NCBI RefSeq assembly: GCF_001855385.1
Contig: NZ_MKIE01000002.1
Span: forward strand, 124,001 to 188,000
DNA: 64,000 nucleotides
Direction of reading: 5' to 3'
DNA from: Andreesenia angusta
GTDB taxonomy: Bacteria; Bacillota; Clostridia; Tissierellales; Gottschalkiaceae
The notes under the pieces are model-generated. The model searched no databases and had not been told where the DNA came from. It was given only the letters and a program-made list of their open reading frames with translations. A program made the position numbers and the translations under genes. The first letter of the stretch is position 1. Every line of letters starts with the position of its first letter. Positions 54,721 to 63,220 of this stretch are shown one piece after another.

Positions 54721-55365
54721 TTGAATTTTTCTTTGATTGCAGAATACAAAGACTTTTTCATACAGGGAGTTCAGACCACTGTATTGCTTTCGATAGGAGG
54801 AGTATTTTTCGGAGTTATACTTGGGCTGTTTCTAGCTCTTATGAAATTGTCTAAGAAAAAACCATTGAAGCTTATTTCTACAGGGTATATAGAGCTTATA
54901 AGGGGAACACCTATACTTATACAGATATGGATTGTGTATGTGCTATTGGACACAACTCCTTTTTCGGCAGGTCTTATGGCTCTCTCTATAAACAGCGCGG
55001 CGTATGTGGCCGAGATAATACGTTCTGGAATAGAGTCGGTGGACTCTGGGCAGATGGAAGCCGCACGTTCGCTTGGAATGAGCAACGCTATGGCCATGAA
55101 ACTGATAGTTCTTCCTCAGGCCGTCAAGAATATAATACCTGTGTTGGGCAATGAGTTTATAGCTATACTAAAGGAATCTTCTATAGTTTCTGTACTGGGA
55201 GTTACAGAGCTTATGTACAATGTAAACGTAATAAGAGGGGCTACTTTCGATGCCATAACGCCTCTTATGATGGCTTTTGTGCTTTACTTCGCCTTGACCT
55301 CTATACTCTCTAAGATGGTCAAGCTTATGGAAAGGAGACTGAAAGTAAGTGATAGTGGTAGATAA
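54721..55365 (+). CDS. Polar amino acid ABC transporter, permease (HisM/GlnP family)
   Basis: About 214 residues, five hydrophobic helices. [33 protein letters not shown] and the EAA loop [20 protein letters not shown] are typical. TTG 54721 is six bases after GGGGGG; the longer upstream frame runs through the terminator hairpin. It overlaps the ATPase gene by 17 bases. Confidence 0.93.
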   Translation: MNFSLIAEYKDFFIQGVQTTVLLSIGGVFFGVILGLFLALMKLSKKKPLKLISTGYIELIRGTPILIQIWIVYVLLDTTPFSAGLMALSINSAAYVAEIIRSGIESVDSGQMEAARSLGMSNAMAMKLIVLPQAVKNIIPVLGNEFIAILKESSIVSVLGVTELMYNVNVIRGATFDAITPLMMAFVLYFALTSILSKMVKLMERRLKVSDSGR

Positions 55366-56074
55366 GTTAAACAAGAAATTCGGAGATTTGCATGTGCTCA
55401 AAGATGTGAGCGAGGATATAAAAAAGGGAGAAGTTGTTGTTGTAATAGGGCCTAGTGGGTCGGGGAAGAGCACTTTCTTAAGATGTCTTAACCTTCTTGA
55501 ACAGCCCACTTCAGGCGACATAGTGTTTGAAGGGACTAACATCACCGGCGACAAGGTAAATATCGACAAGATAAGACAGAAGATGGGGATGGTTTTCCAG
55601 CAGTTCAATTTGTTCCCGCATAAAACAGTGCTTGAGAACATAACACTGGCTCCAATAAAATTAAAAGGACTTAGCAAAGAGGAAGCCGACAAGATAGCTT
55701 TCAAGCTGCTTAAGCGAATAGGGCTTGAGGATAAGGCAGATGTATACCCTAACAATCTATCAGGAGGGCAGAAGCAGAGGATAGCTATAGCTAGAGCACT
55801 TGCCATGTCTCCAGATGTAATGCTGTTTGACGAGCCGACTTCGGCTCTTGACCCGGAGATGGTGGGGGAAGTTTTAGAGGTAATGAAGGACCTAGCCAAA
55901 GAGGGAATGACCATGGTGGTAGTTACACATGAGATGGGCTTTGCCAAAGAAGTTGGAGACAGAGTCCTGTTTATGGACAACGGAATGATAATAGAGGAAG
56001 GCAATCCTAAAGAGCTATTTGAAAACCCAAAGCACGAGAGGACCAAGTCCTTTCTGGCCAAAGTTCTAGTGTAG
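55349..56074 (+). CDS. Polar amino acid ABC transporter, ATP-binding protein (GlnQ type)
   Basis: 241 residues. Walker [11 protein letters not shown]-loop [10 protein letters not shown], signature [14 protein letters not shown], Walker [14 protein letters not shown] and H-loop THEMGFA. It powers uptake through the preceding permease. GTG start; AAAGGAG lies 11 bases upstream inside the permease gene. Confidence 0.95.
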   Translation: MIVVDKLNKKFGDLHVLKDVSEDIKKGEVVVVIGPSGSGKSTFLRCLNLLEQPTSGDIVFEGTNITGDKVNIDKIRQKMGMVFQQFNLFPHKTVLENITLAPIKLKGLSKEEADKIAFKLLKRIGLEDKADVYPNNLSGGQKQRIAIARALAMSPDVMLFDEPTSALDPEMVGEVLEVMKDLAKEGMTMVVVTHEMGFAKEVGDRVLFMDNGMIIEEGNPKELFENPKHERTKSFLAKVLV

Positions 56075-56078
56075 TCTA

Positions 56079-56107
56079 TTGACTATCTCGAATATGTAAT
56101 GTATAAT
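56079..56107 (+). promoter_or_regulatory. asnA promoter
   Basis: TTGACT (56079-56084), 17 bases, TATAAT (56102-56107); transcription should start near 56114, giving the T-box leader. Confidence 0.9.
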
Positions 56108-56113
56108 TTATTC

Positions 56114-56398
56114 AGAATATGAATAGTAAAAGCTTTGAGCGGAACAGTAGAGACGTTTAAATTCATCCAAGAGAGTCGGCAACTGGTGTGAGTCCGATAT
56201 GAAATGCGTTTTGAAGAACGTCCGGGAGCTTCTGTCCTGAAAGTCTGAGATCAGTAGGGGCGGACGGAGCCAGACCGTTATAACTTGGACAGTATCGAGA
56301 TGTTGCTCTGTACTGGTTTAAGTTGAGCTTGAAGCTAACTAAGGTGGTACCGCGAAAATAGACCTTTCGTCCTTAACAGAGGATGGAAGGTTTTTTTG
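56114..56398 (+). ncRNA. T-box riboswitch, asparagine type
   Basis: A complete T-box leader fills the 349-base gap before asnA. Stem I has the AGAGAGTCGGC and AGTCCGA conserved parts; the specifier region GAAG-AAC-GTCC offers AAC (Asn) at 56217-56219. The T-box AAGGTGGTACCGCG is at 56341-56354. The terminator ACCTTTCGTCCT / AGGATGGAAGGT with seven T ends near 56397. Uncharged tRNA-Asn should stabilise the antiterminator and switch asnA on. Confidence 0.93.
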
Positions 56399-56423
56399 TA
56401 CTAAAATACAAGGAGGAACGGAT

Positions 56424-57434
56424 ATGAGCAAATTTACAATACCTGAAAACTACAAGTCTAGGCTAGATGTGATAGAAACAGAGGTGGCCATAAAGAATAT
56501 AAAGGACTATTTCGAGAGAGAGCTGGCAGTAGCTTTAAAGCTAACAAGGGTTTCAGCGCCCCTTTTTGTAAGAACTAACTCAGGCCTGAACGACAATCTA
56601 AATGGAGTTGAAAAGCCAGTTTCCTTTAAATTAAAAAACGACAACGATGCCCAGATAGAGATAGTCCACTCTCTTGCCAAGTGGAAGAGACTTGCCCTTG
56701 AGAAGTATGGCTTCAAAGCTCCAAATGGAATATACACAGATATGAACGCCATAAGGGCGGATGAGGAGTTTGACAATACACACTCTATCTACGTAGACCA
56801 GTGGGACTGGGAAAAAGTCATAACTGCGGAAGACAGGACACTAGACTACCTCAAGAGCATAGTCGAAGACATATATGAAGTGTTCCTTAAGACCGAGGAC
56901 TTTATATACAGCATATACAGTGAGTATGACAAGTTCCTTCCAAAGGAGATCTTCTTCATAACTTCACAGGAACTAGAGGACAGATATCCTTCTCTCACAC
57001 CTGACGAGAGGGAGAACGAGCTTGCAAAAGAAAAGGGAGCTATCTTCATAATGCAGATAGGGAAGACTTTGCTCTCTGGAGAAAAGCACGACGGTAGAGC
57101 GCCTGACTACGATGACTGGGAGCTGAATGGAGACCTGATACTCTGGAATCCTGTACTTGGAAGAGCGCTTGAACTATCCTCTATGGGAATAAGGGTCGAC
57201 TCTGAATCTCTTAAAAGACAGCTTGCGCTTTCTGGATGTGAAGACAGACTGGAGCTTGAATACCATAGACTTCTGTCCGAAGACAAGCTTCCGCTCACTA
57301 TAGGTGGAGGGATAGGGCAGTCTAGGATATGCATGTTCTTCCTTCAAAAAGCCCACATAGGGGAAGTCCAAGCTTCTGTTTGGCCGAAAGAAATGATTGA
57401 AGTATGTGAATCCAGCAATATTCATCTACTTTAA
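56424..57434 (+). CDS. asnA: Aspartate-ammonia ligase (asparagine synthetase A)
   Basis: 336 residues, class II aminoacyl-tRNA-synthetase-like fold. [31 protein letters not shown] and [17 protein letters not shown] are AsnA motifs. It makes asparagine from aspartate and ammonia with ATP. The gene is controlled by the T-box in front. AAGGAGG precedes the ATG. Confidence 0.97.
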   Translation: MSKFTIPENYKSRLDVIETEVAIKNIKDYFERELAVALKLTRVSAPLFVRTNSGLNDNLNGVEKPVSFKLKNDNDAQIEIVHSLAKWKRLALEKYGFKAPNGIYTDMNAIRADEEFDNTHSIYVDQWDWEKVITAEDRTLDYLKSIVEDIYEVFLKTEDFIYSIYSEYDKFLPKEIFFITSQELEDRYPSLTPDERENELAKEKGAIFIMQIGKTLLSGEKHDGRAPDYDDWELNGDLILWNPVLGRALELSSMGIRVDSESLKRQLALSGCEDRLELEYHRLLSEDKLPLTIGGGIGQSRICMFFLQKAHIGEVQASVWPKEMIEVCESSNIHLL

Positions 57435-57449
57435 AAGAGGTGAGTGAAT

Positions 57450-57899
57450 ATGAAAAAGATAAATATTTACTTTATGCTTCTTGGAGTTGGGATAGGCGCT
57501 TTGATATCAGGGCTGGCTCTTAAGATGTATCCTGTTCCTAAAGTGGAGATAACCGATCAAGAGGTGATTGAGAGAGCTAAGGACCTAGGTATGGTTGGGA
57601 TGAAAGAGCATATAGAGAAAAGCTCGGCCCAGAAAGAGTCGGAAGCCGAAGCGGTAGATGAGCAGCCACTGCCTATTGAAGCTAGTATAGCTGTGACCCA
57701 AGGGGAGGGCAGCGAAGCAGTGGCTGACAAGCTCTTAAGCGCAAAGCTTATAGAGGATAAGAATGACTTTGTCTTGTTTGTGTCTGAAAAAAAGGCTGGA
57801 AGAAGCTTCAGGCAAGGCACTTATACTATAAAGTCAGGCTCTAGCTATGATGAAATTCTAAGCATACTTACAAAAGGTGTTTACCGATATGATCAATAG
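57450..57899 (+). CDS. MltG/YceG-like N-terminal fragment protein
   Basis: About 149 residues. A membrane anchor (FMLLGVGIGALISGLALKM), an acidic linker, then a LysM-like domain of the type preceding the MltG catalytic core (VTQGEGSEAVADKLLSAKLI, RQGTYTIKSGSSYDEIL). It stops before the lytic transglycosylase domain, so it is probably non-catalytic. Small YceG-like proteins of this size occur in Firmicutes. It overlaps the next gene by 11 bases. Confidence 0.75.
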   Translation: MKKINIYFMLLGVGIGALISGLALKMYPVPKVEITDQEVIERAKDLGMVGMKEHIEKSSAQKESEAEAVDEQPLPIEASIAVTQGEGSEAVADKLLSAKLIEDKNDFVLFVSEKKAGRSFRQGTYTIKSGSSYDEILSILTKGVYRYDQ

Positions 57900-58575
57900 C
57901 GTTTTCAAATCAAAAGCAGCCTTGATATTTTGTAAAACTATATTTGCAGTGGCGCTACCTATAGCGCTGCTGCTCTCTACAGTCAGCTATGTATCCTCTA
58001 ATCTAGATTTCTATAGGGACAGGTTCAGAGAAAACAAGATCTCAGACACAACAGGGCTCAGTGAACAAGCGCTTTTGAGCGTCTCTGAGGAAATAGTCAA
58101 ATACTTACAAGGAGAGCGAGACAACTTCGATATAACACTTGAAGATGGAATTGAACTGTTTGGAGAGCGTGAAAAACTTCATATGGAAGATGTCAGGGTC
58201 CTCTTTGACGTGGGAATCATTGTCAGGAATTTATCTATGTTGTTGTCTATTCTCGCTTTTTTATGTATACTGTATGTGGATAGACGTGAAGCTGGGAACG
58301 CACTTGTAGTTTCATTCTGCTTTACTCTGCTCGTCATAGTTACGCTAGGAATGTTCATAGCTTTGGACTTCGAAAAGACTTTCACCGTTTTCCACCTTAT
58401 GCTGTTTGACAACGACCTCTGGCTTCTAGATCCTAGAACCGATCTTCTCATTAAGATGTTGCCGCTAGACTTCTTTTACAAGATGGCCTACAGGATACTG
58501 GTTCTGTTCGGGATAGAGGTTTCCGCTGTGCTGGGACTTGGCCTCTTGGGCAGGAGATTGTTTAAATCGAGCTGA
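57889..58575 (+). CDS. DUF1461/TIGR01906 membrane protein, Lit-like
   Basis: About 228 residues with four hydrophobic helices and one large outer loop near 35-95. HMEDVRVLFD and FHLMLFDNDLWLLDPRTDLL then IKMLPLDFF are the family motifs. Members named Lit in Enterococcus and Bacillus transfer an acyl chain within lipoproteins to give the lyso form; the FH motif is near their essential His. Whether this protein has that activity is inference. ATG 57889 follows AAAAGGTG. Confidence 0.78.
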   Translation: MINSVFKSKAALIFCKTIFAVALPIALLLSTVSYVSSNLDFYRDRFRENKISDTTGLSEQALLSVSEEIVKYLQGERDNFDITLEDGIELFGEREKLHMEDVRVLFDVGIIVRNLSMLLSILAFLCILYVDRREAGNALVVSFCFTLLVIVTLGMFIALDFEKTFTVFHLMLFDNDLWLLDPRTDLLIKMLPLDFFYKMAYRILVLFGIEVSAVLGLGLLGRRLFKSS

Positions 58576-58604
58576 TTGTTTTTCTCCGCAGAGGGTAATA
58601 TTAA
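58576..58604 (+). promoter_or_regulatory. Possible promoter of the flavoprotein gene
   Basis: TTGTTT (58576-58581), 17 bases, TATTAA (58599-58604), directly after the preceding stop codon. Confidence 0.45.
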
Positions 58605-58635
58605 TATATAGTTGCTTTTAAAAGGAGGAATTCAC

Positions 58636-59220
58636 ATGAAAAAAGTAATAGCTTTGATGGCAAGCCCAAACAAGGGAAAGAACACGGATACTCTGGTAGA
58701 TAAGTTCCTAGAGGGGATTTCAGATTCTGGAGAAAAAGTTGAGATAAAGAAATATGTCATAAGGGATATGAACATAGGATTTTGCATAGGGTGCAATTAC
58801 TGCGAAAAAACAGGGAACTGCTTCCAGGACGACGATATGAACGAGCTCTATGAAGCTTTTGATTCAAGCGATGGAATCATACTGGGAAGCCCTATTTACT
58901 TTGGCGGAATAACTACTTATGGAAAGCTAATGATAGATAGATGCCAGATATACTGGTCTAGTAAGTATGTACTTGGGGAGTCTTCGATAGATAGAGGCAA
59001 GAAGAGATTTGGAGCCTTCATATCTACAGTTGGAGCTCCGGAGAAATACTCTAATTTCACAGGAAGCCAGCAAGTCGCATCTGTTTTCTTTAAGTCCATC
59101 AACACCGAGCAAAATCAGGCTATTTATGTAGCTAACACAGATGAGCAGAAGACGTGGGAAAACGCAGAACTTCTAGAAGATGTCTATCAAAAGGGAAAGG
59201 CTTTCTTTGAAGGCTTTTAG
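58636..59220 (+). CDS. Flavodoxin-fold NAD(P)H-dependent FMN reductase family protein
   Basis: About 194 residues. ALMASPNKGKNTDTLVDKFL is the FMN phosphate loop, IGCNYCEKTGNCFQDDDM a Cys-rich iron-sulfur-flavoprotein-like segment (three Cys), and GIILGSPIYFGGITTYGKLM the isoalloxazine loop. It may be a quinone or nitro reductase; the Cys pattern CxxCxxxxxxC suggests a disulfide or partial cluster site. AAAGGAGG lies before ATG 58636. Confidence 0.85.
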   Translation: MKKVIALMASPNKGKNTDTLVDKFLEGISDSGEKVEIKKYVIRDMNIGFCIGCNYCEKTGNCFQDDDMNELYEAFDSSDGIILGSPIYFGGITTYGKLMIDRCQIYWSSKYVLGESSIDRGKKRFGAFISTVGAPEKYSNFTGSQQVASVFFKSINTEQNQAIYVANTDEQKTWENAELLEDVYQKGKAFFEGF

Positions 59221-59263
59221 ATAAGTACTGTTTTAAAATACACTTAAGGATAGGGGTTTTTTT

Positions 59264-59836
59264 ATGAAAAATAAGTTACCGATAGCGCTTTCAAACAGAC
59301 ATGTGCACTTAAGCGAGAGTGACCTGGAGAAGCTTTTTGGCGGAGGACATTCCCTCTGCGAACTGAAAAGTCTTTCTCAGCCTGGACAATTTGCATGTGA
59401 AGAAAAGGTGGACTTGGTTGGACCGAGGGGAACTATACCAGGAGTTAGAGTTCTAGGTCCAACTAGAGACATTACTCAAGTGGAGATATCTTTCGCAGAT
59501 GCCAGAAAACTCGGTGTAGACGCTCCTGTGAAAGAATCTGGCGATATAGAGGGCTCTCCTGGCCTTAAACTTGTGGGTCCGAACGGAGAAGTGGATATGG
59601 AGCAAGGTGCTATAGTGGCCGCAAGGCATATACACTTCAGCGATAAGGATGCTGAGGAATTCGGCGTTTCGGACGGCGAGAAAGTCAAGATCAAAACAAG
59701 CGGCGACAGATCTCTTGTGTTTGAAAATGTGACTGTGAGGGTTTCTCCGAAGTACTCTCTAGAGATGCACGTGGATCTAGAGGAGGGGAATGCTGCAGGA
59801 GTATCTAATGGAGATCTGGTAGAGATAATACGATAG
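59264..59836 (+). CDS. pduL: Phosphate propanoyltransferase/acetyltransferase PduL
   Basis: 190 residues. [25 protein letters not shown] and [13 protein letters not shown] carry the zinc-binding His residues of PduL. It swaps CoA and phosphate on short acyl groups. No compartment shell or diol genes are nearby and there is no obvious encapsulation peptide at the N-terminus, so it is likely the free form used to make acetyl phosphate. Confidence 0.93.
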   Translation: MKNKLPIALSNRHVHLSESDLEKLFGGGHSLCELKSLSQPGQFACEEKVDLVGPRGTIPGVRVLGPTRDITQVEISFADARKLGVDAPVKESGDIEGSPGLKLVGPNGEVDMEQGAIVAARHIHFSDKDAEEFGVSDGEKVKIKTSGDRSLVFENVTVRVSPKYSLEMHVDLEEGNAAGVSNGDLVEIIR

Positions 59837-59849
59837 GGGGCTTACTGAT

Positions 59850-60527
59850 ATGAAAAATCTAGCAAGCTATATAGACCACACTATACTGAAGGCCGATGCG
59901 AGCATGAAAGAAATAGACAAGGTCTGTGACGAAGCATTGGAGCATGGATTCGCCTCTGTATGTGTGAATCCGTATTACGTCAGACATGTCTCTGGCAGGC
60001 TAAGCGGAGAGGTGAAGACCACTTCAGTCATAGGCTTCCCACTGGGAGCTAATAGGAGTGAAGTCAAAGCGCTGGAAGCTAGCTTGGCGATAGAGGATGG
60101 TGCAGACGAGCTTGACATGGTCATGAATATATGTGCTCTTAAAAACAAGGACTACGATATTGTGCAAAGCGATATCATGAGTGTAGTAAATGTATCGAAA
60201 GGAAAAGCTATACTTAAGGTGATAATAGAGACATCGCTTTTGAACGAAGAGGAAAAAGTCAAAGCTTGCGAGATATGCAGAGACTGCTATGTGGACTTTG
60301 TAAAGACTTCAACTGGATTTAGTACAGGGGGAGCCACTGTGGCAGATGTGGCTTTGATGAAGAACATAGTCGGAGACGGTATAGGTGTCAAGGCTTCTGG
60401 AGGAGTAAGAGACAGTGAGACAGCTTTGAAAATGATAGATGCAGGAGCTACTAGGATAGGGGCAAGCGCCTCTGTAGACATAGTAAGCGGAAGCATCTCT
60501 AAAGATGAACCGGAAAGTAAATACTAG
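59850..60527 (+). CDS. deoC: Deoxyribose-phosphate aldolase
   Basis: 225 residues. [38 protein letters not shown] (Schiff-base Lys in the Lys of LKVI), [16 protein letters not shown] and VKASGGVR. It cleaves deoxyribose 5-phosphate to acetaldehyde and glyceraldehyde 3-phosphate. GATAGGGGG gives the ribosome site; 13 bases after pduL, so both may link acetaldehyde/acyl-CoA to acetyl phosphate. Confidence 0.96.
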   Translation: MKNLASYIDHTILKADASMKEIDKVCDEALEHGFASVCVNPYYVRHVSGRLSGEVKTTSVIGFPLGANRSEVKALEASLAIEDGADELDMVMNICALKNKDYDIVQSDIMSVVNVSKGKAILKVIIETSLLNEEEKVKACEICRDCYVDFVKTSTGFSTGGATVADVALMKNIVGDGIGVKASGGVRDSETALKMIDAGATRIGASASVDIVSGSISKDEPESKY

Positions 60528-60549
60528 CGATTTACTTTCCGGTTTTTTT
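60508..60549 (+). terminator. deoC terminator
   Basis: AACCGGAAAGTAAAT pairs with ATTTACTTTCCGGTT around the deoC stop codon, followed by TTTTT. Confidence 0.93.
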
Positions 60550-60634
60550 ATTTGATTCAAAAAAACTGGGTATAAGTACTAGGCTATATAAATTAACTTT
60601 AAAGGAGGAGCCGGAAATTTCGGCGCTTGAAAAT

Positions 60635-61555
60635 ATGGAAGACAAAAAAGGAATACTACTTGAAACAGGTACTGGAGAAATGGAGATACTGGAGTTTACT
60701 GTTAAAGACTCCCACTACGCCATAAACGTCATAAAGGTTAAGGAGATACTGGAGGTTGAGTCTTTCAGCAAAGTGCCTAAGTCGGATCCTGCTGTGCTCG
60801 GCATGGCCCTTATAAGGGGCGAGGTCATACCCCTTATAGACATGAGCGTTGTGCTAGAGGATGAGTTCAAGGACAGAAGCCAGAAGTTCAAGATACTGCT
60901 ATGCGAATTCAATCACCTTAAGGTGGGATTCGTGGTGGACCAGGTGCTGGGGATACACCGTATTGGATGGGATGCCATAAAGAAGCCTACCTACGTAAAC
61001 GATGTGAACAGCTCCCTTGTGATAGGGAATATAACGTTCAACGAAAGGATATTGATGCTTTTAGACTTCGAAAAAATCGTTACAGACATATCTCCGTCTA
61101 CTGGAATAAATGCCGAGAGGATAGGTCAGATAGCCCCAAAGGACAGAAGCAAGGTCAAGCTGGTACTGTCGGACGACTCGACACTTATAAGGCAGCTGCT
61201 TAGAGATGTGCTGACCGAAGCTGGCTTTGTCAACATGAGATTCTTTGACGACGGAAAACAGGCTCTCGATCACTTGTCAAATCTTGCAAGTCAAAAAGGA
61301 GAGTCTTTTATGGATGATGTGGATATACTTATCACAGATATCGAGATGCCTCAGATGGATGGCCACACTCTCACTAGAAAGGTCAAAGAAGACCCTATAC
61401 TCAGAAAGCTTCCTGTCATAATATTCTCTTCTCTTATAACTGACGATCTCAAGCACAAAGGCGACTCCGTTCAGGCCGACGCTCAGATGAGCAAGCCTGA
61501 AGTTGGAAAGCTGGTGGAGCTTATAGACGGATTTGTAAGACATAAGTATAGATAA
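60635..61555 (+). CDS. cheV: Chemotaxis coupling protein CheV
   Basis: 306 residues: a CheW-like domain (IKVKEILEVESFSKVP, MALIRGEVIPLIDMS, GFVVDQVLGIHRI) then a response-regulator receiver domain (LVLSDDSTLIRQLL, ILITDIEMPQMDG with the phospho-Asp, VIIFSSL, KPEVG). It couples receptors to CheA and adapts by phosphorylation. The only good SD, AGGAGG at 60603-60608, is 26 bases from this ATG; a GCCG/CGGC hairpin lies between, and an in-frame ATT at 60617 is eight bases from it. The start is therefore uncertain by six codons. Confidence 0.95.
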   Translation: MEDKKGILLETGTGEMEILEFTVKDSHYAINVIKVKEILEVESFSKVPKSDPAVLGMALIRGEVIPLIDMSVVLEDEFKDRSQKFKILLCEFNHLKVGFVVDQVLGIHRIGWDAIKKPTYVNDVNSSLVIGNITFNERILMLLDFEKIVTDISPSTGINAERIGQIAPKDRSKVKLVLSDDSTLIRQLLRDVLTEAGFVNMRFFDDGKQALDHLSNLASQKGESFMDDVDILITDIEMPQMDGHTLTRKVKEDPILRKLPVIIFSSLITDDLKHKGDSVQADAQMSKPEVGKLVELIDGFVRHKYR

Positions 61556-61565
61556 AGTAGTGCAG

Positions 61566-61620
61566 AAAAGACAAGTCTCTGGAGATGATTGAAAAAAGCT
61601 CCTAGAGGCTTGTCTTTTTA
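61566..61620 (+). terminator. cheV terminator
   Basis: AAAAGACAAG at 61566 pairs with CTTGTCTTTT ending 61618, with inner CTCT/AGAG and GGAG/CTCC pairs and a T run. Confidence 0.85.
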
Positions 61621-61660
61621 AGATATAACCTTTGAAAACCAGTTAAAAAATGCGGAACTG

Positions 61661-61690
61661 AGTTATACAAAATGTATATTTTGTATAACT
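61661..61690 (+). repeat. Perfect 12-6-12 inverted repeat upstream of the Xer recombinase
   Basis: AGTTATACAAAA, a six-base centre TGTATA, and TTTTGTATAACT. A wider pair, ACCAGTTA (61638-61645) and TAACTGGT (61686-61693), overlaps it. It lies in the 188-base gap between cheV and the recombinase. Two roles fit: operator of a dimeric regulator, or a recombination site of the Xer-like enzyme (arms of 11-12 bp around 6 bp). Confidence 0.8.
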
Positions 61691-61743
61691 GGTGGCGAAA
61701 CAGAGAGGAGTTGTGGTATTATATGTATAAGGAAGGTGATTCT

Positions 61744-62697
61744 ATGAACGAATACGATATACCGCTTGTGCTCGAAGACTTTTTAAACTACATAGAGACT
61801 ATAAAGGGCAAGTCGGAAAATACAGCTAAGGAGTACCTCTTCGACCTTCGTACCTTTATGAAGTTCCTGAAGATAAGATACCGCCTGGTGGACAAGAGCA
61901 CTCCTTTTGACGAAATAACGATATGGGATATAAGTGAAGAGTTTTTCCAAAAAGTTAGACTCGAAGACCTTCACGCCTTTATCTCCTACGTGGATAAAGA
62001 GCGGCACAACAAGAACTACACCAAGGCCAGGAAGGTCGCTTCCATACGCTCTTTCTTTAGGTATTTGCATTCCAAGCGGAGGATTATAAGCGAGAACCCA
62101 GCTATAGAGCTAGAGTCTCCGAAGACAGGAACCAGGCACCCGGTCTACCTCACACTTGAGGAATCCCAGAGGCTCTTAGACTCTGTCGAGGGTAACAACA
62201 GCGAAAGAGACTACGCAATACTCACCCTCTTCCTCAACTGCGGCCTCCGTCTTTCGGAGCTTGTAAGCATAGATATAGACAAGATAAAAGGCGACATACT
62301 CACCGTAAGGGGAAAAGGCGACAAGGAGCGCACCATCTACTTGAACGAAGCCTGCTTAAGGGCCATAGAACTCTATATGGCAGTCCGCCCTATCGAGGAC
62401 CTGAAAGACCCCAAGGCGCTATTCATAAGCAGACACAGGTCCAGGCTCAGCAACAAGACGGTTCAGCACCTAGTTAAAAAACAACTAAAAAAAGCCGGGC
62501 TCGACGAAGATAAATACTCCACGCACAAGCTCAGACATACAGCTGCAACTCTTATGTACAAATACGGAAACGTAGACATCCGGGCCCTTCAGCAGATACT
62601 CGGGCACGAAAATGTATCTACAACTCAAATCTACACCCACTTAGACGATGATAGGCTAAGGAAAGCAGTAAACAGTAACCCTCTATCCAAAAGATAG
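61744..62697 (+). CDS. Tyrosine recombinase, XerC/XerD family
   Basis: About 317 residues. N-terminal SAM-like core-binding domain (DFLNYIETIKGKSENTAKEY), catalytic domain with the first Arg in FLNCGLRLSELV, Lys in RGKGDKERTI, HKLRHTAATL, GHENVSTTQIYTH and the expected Tyr (IYTHLD). All five key residues are present. Chromosomal Xer proteins resolve dimers at dif; some act alone next to their site. ATG 61744 follows AAGGAAGGTGAT. No other integrase or phage gene is nearby. Whether it is XerC, XerD or a single-enzyme system cannot be told. Confidence 0.92.
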   Translation: MNEYDIPLVLEDFLNYIETIKGKSENTAKEYLFDLRTFMKFLKIRYRLVDKSTPFDEITIWDISEEFFQKVRLEDLHAFISYVDKERHNKNYTKARKVASIRSFFRYLHSKRRIISENPAIELESPKTGTRHPVYLTLEESQRLLDSVEGNNSERDYAILTLFLNCGLRLSELVSIDIDKIKGDILTVRGKGDKERTIYLNEACLRAIELYMAVRPIEDLKDPKALFISRHRSRLSNKTVQHLVKKQLKKAGLDEDKYSTHKLRHTAATLMYKYGNVDIRALQQILGHENVSTTQIYTHLDDDRLRKAVNSNPLSKR

Positions 62698-62705
62698 AGG
62701 GTTAC
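62675..62705 (+). terminator. Hairpin at the end of the recombinase gene
   Basis: GTAACCCTCTATC pairs with GATAGAGGGTTAC across CAAAA and contains the stop codon. The T tail (TTTACAT) is weak. Confidence 0.6.
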
Positions 62706-62725
62706 TTTACATAATATTATTATGT
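62706..62725 (-). repeat. dif-like 20-bp inverted repeat, left copy
   Basis: TTTACATAATATTATTATGT is the exact reverse complement of 63588-63607. Its core ACATAA-TATTA-TTATGT is itself a dyad with a five-base centre. Read on the minus strand the extended right arm is TTATGTAAAGT, one base from the B. subtilis dif half-site TTATGTAAACT as I remember it. It touches the stop codon of the 160-residue gene. Confidence 0.7.
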
Positions 62726-63207
62726 TATATGAACTTCTCACTTCCATTTAAGACCCATTTATTTTTCTTAAGGTCAAGCGATTTTATATCGTTTTCTAGA
62801 CCGAAGTAGCACGGAAGCTTGAAATCTTTTCCGCCAGCTCTTTCAAAAGCCTCTGCGAACCAATTCGATACAAGCTCAATTTCCTCATGCTCTATCTCTG
62901 GATGATTCGAGAAAATCTCCTGAAGGTCAAGGTCTTCGTCCACTTTGAATATTCCCGTCTTCTCCATAACCTTTTCGCTTCCGGCAAAACAGCTTTCACC
63001 GTATCCGCTGTAGACTTCCTCTCCGTTTATGTCCATGCAGTATACCATTATGTCGGTTCCATCCACTGTGTCTACAAGCACAAAATCCACGATGTCCACT
63101 TCCGGGCTGAATCTAAGCTCAAGCACCTCTTCAAGCTCTAGCTTAAGAGAAGTTCTCTTGCGTCCCAAATTATCCTCTATGTTTTTCAGATATCTTTCCT
63201 TGCTCAA
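62725..63207 (-). CDS. Hypothetical 160-residue protein
   Basis: No family recognised. Acidic and soluble: an N-terminal charged helix, strands such as DIVDFVLVDTVDGTDIMVYC and a conserved-looking end ELVSNWFAEAFERAGGKDFK then LPCYFGLENDIKSL. The shape recalls small immunity-type or phage-like proteins, but no motif proves it. TTG start behind GGGGGCAGG. It follows the 95-residue gene by 13 bases on the minus strand; the pair is enclosed by the 20-bp inverted repeat. Confidence 0.75.
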   Translation of the reverse strand: MSKERYLKNIEDNLGRKRTSLKLELEEVLELRFSPEVDIVDFVLVDTVDGTDIMVYCMDINGEEVYSGYGESCFAGSEKVMEKTGIFKVDEDLDLQEIFSNHPEIEHEEIELVSNWFAEAFERAGGKDFKLPCYFGLENDIKSLDLKKNKWVLNGSEKFI

Positions 63208-63220
63208 AATCCTGCCCCCT

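Noticed and set aside
60568..60574. GGGTATA upstream of cheV as another sigma-B-like promoter
   Set aside because: The only suitable -35 (TGATT) is 10 bases away, too close; a sigma-28 site with proper spacing could not be made out either.
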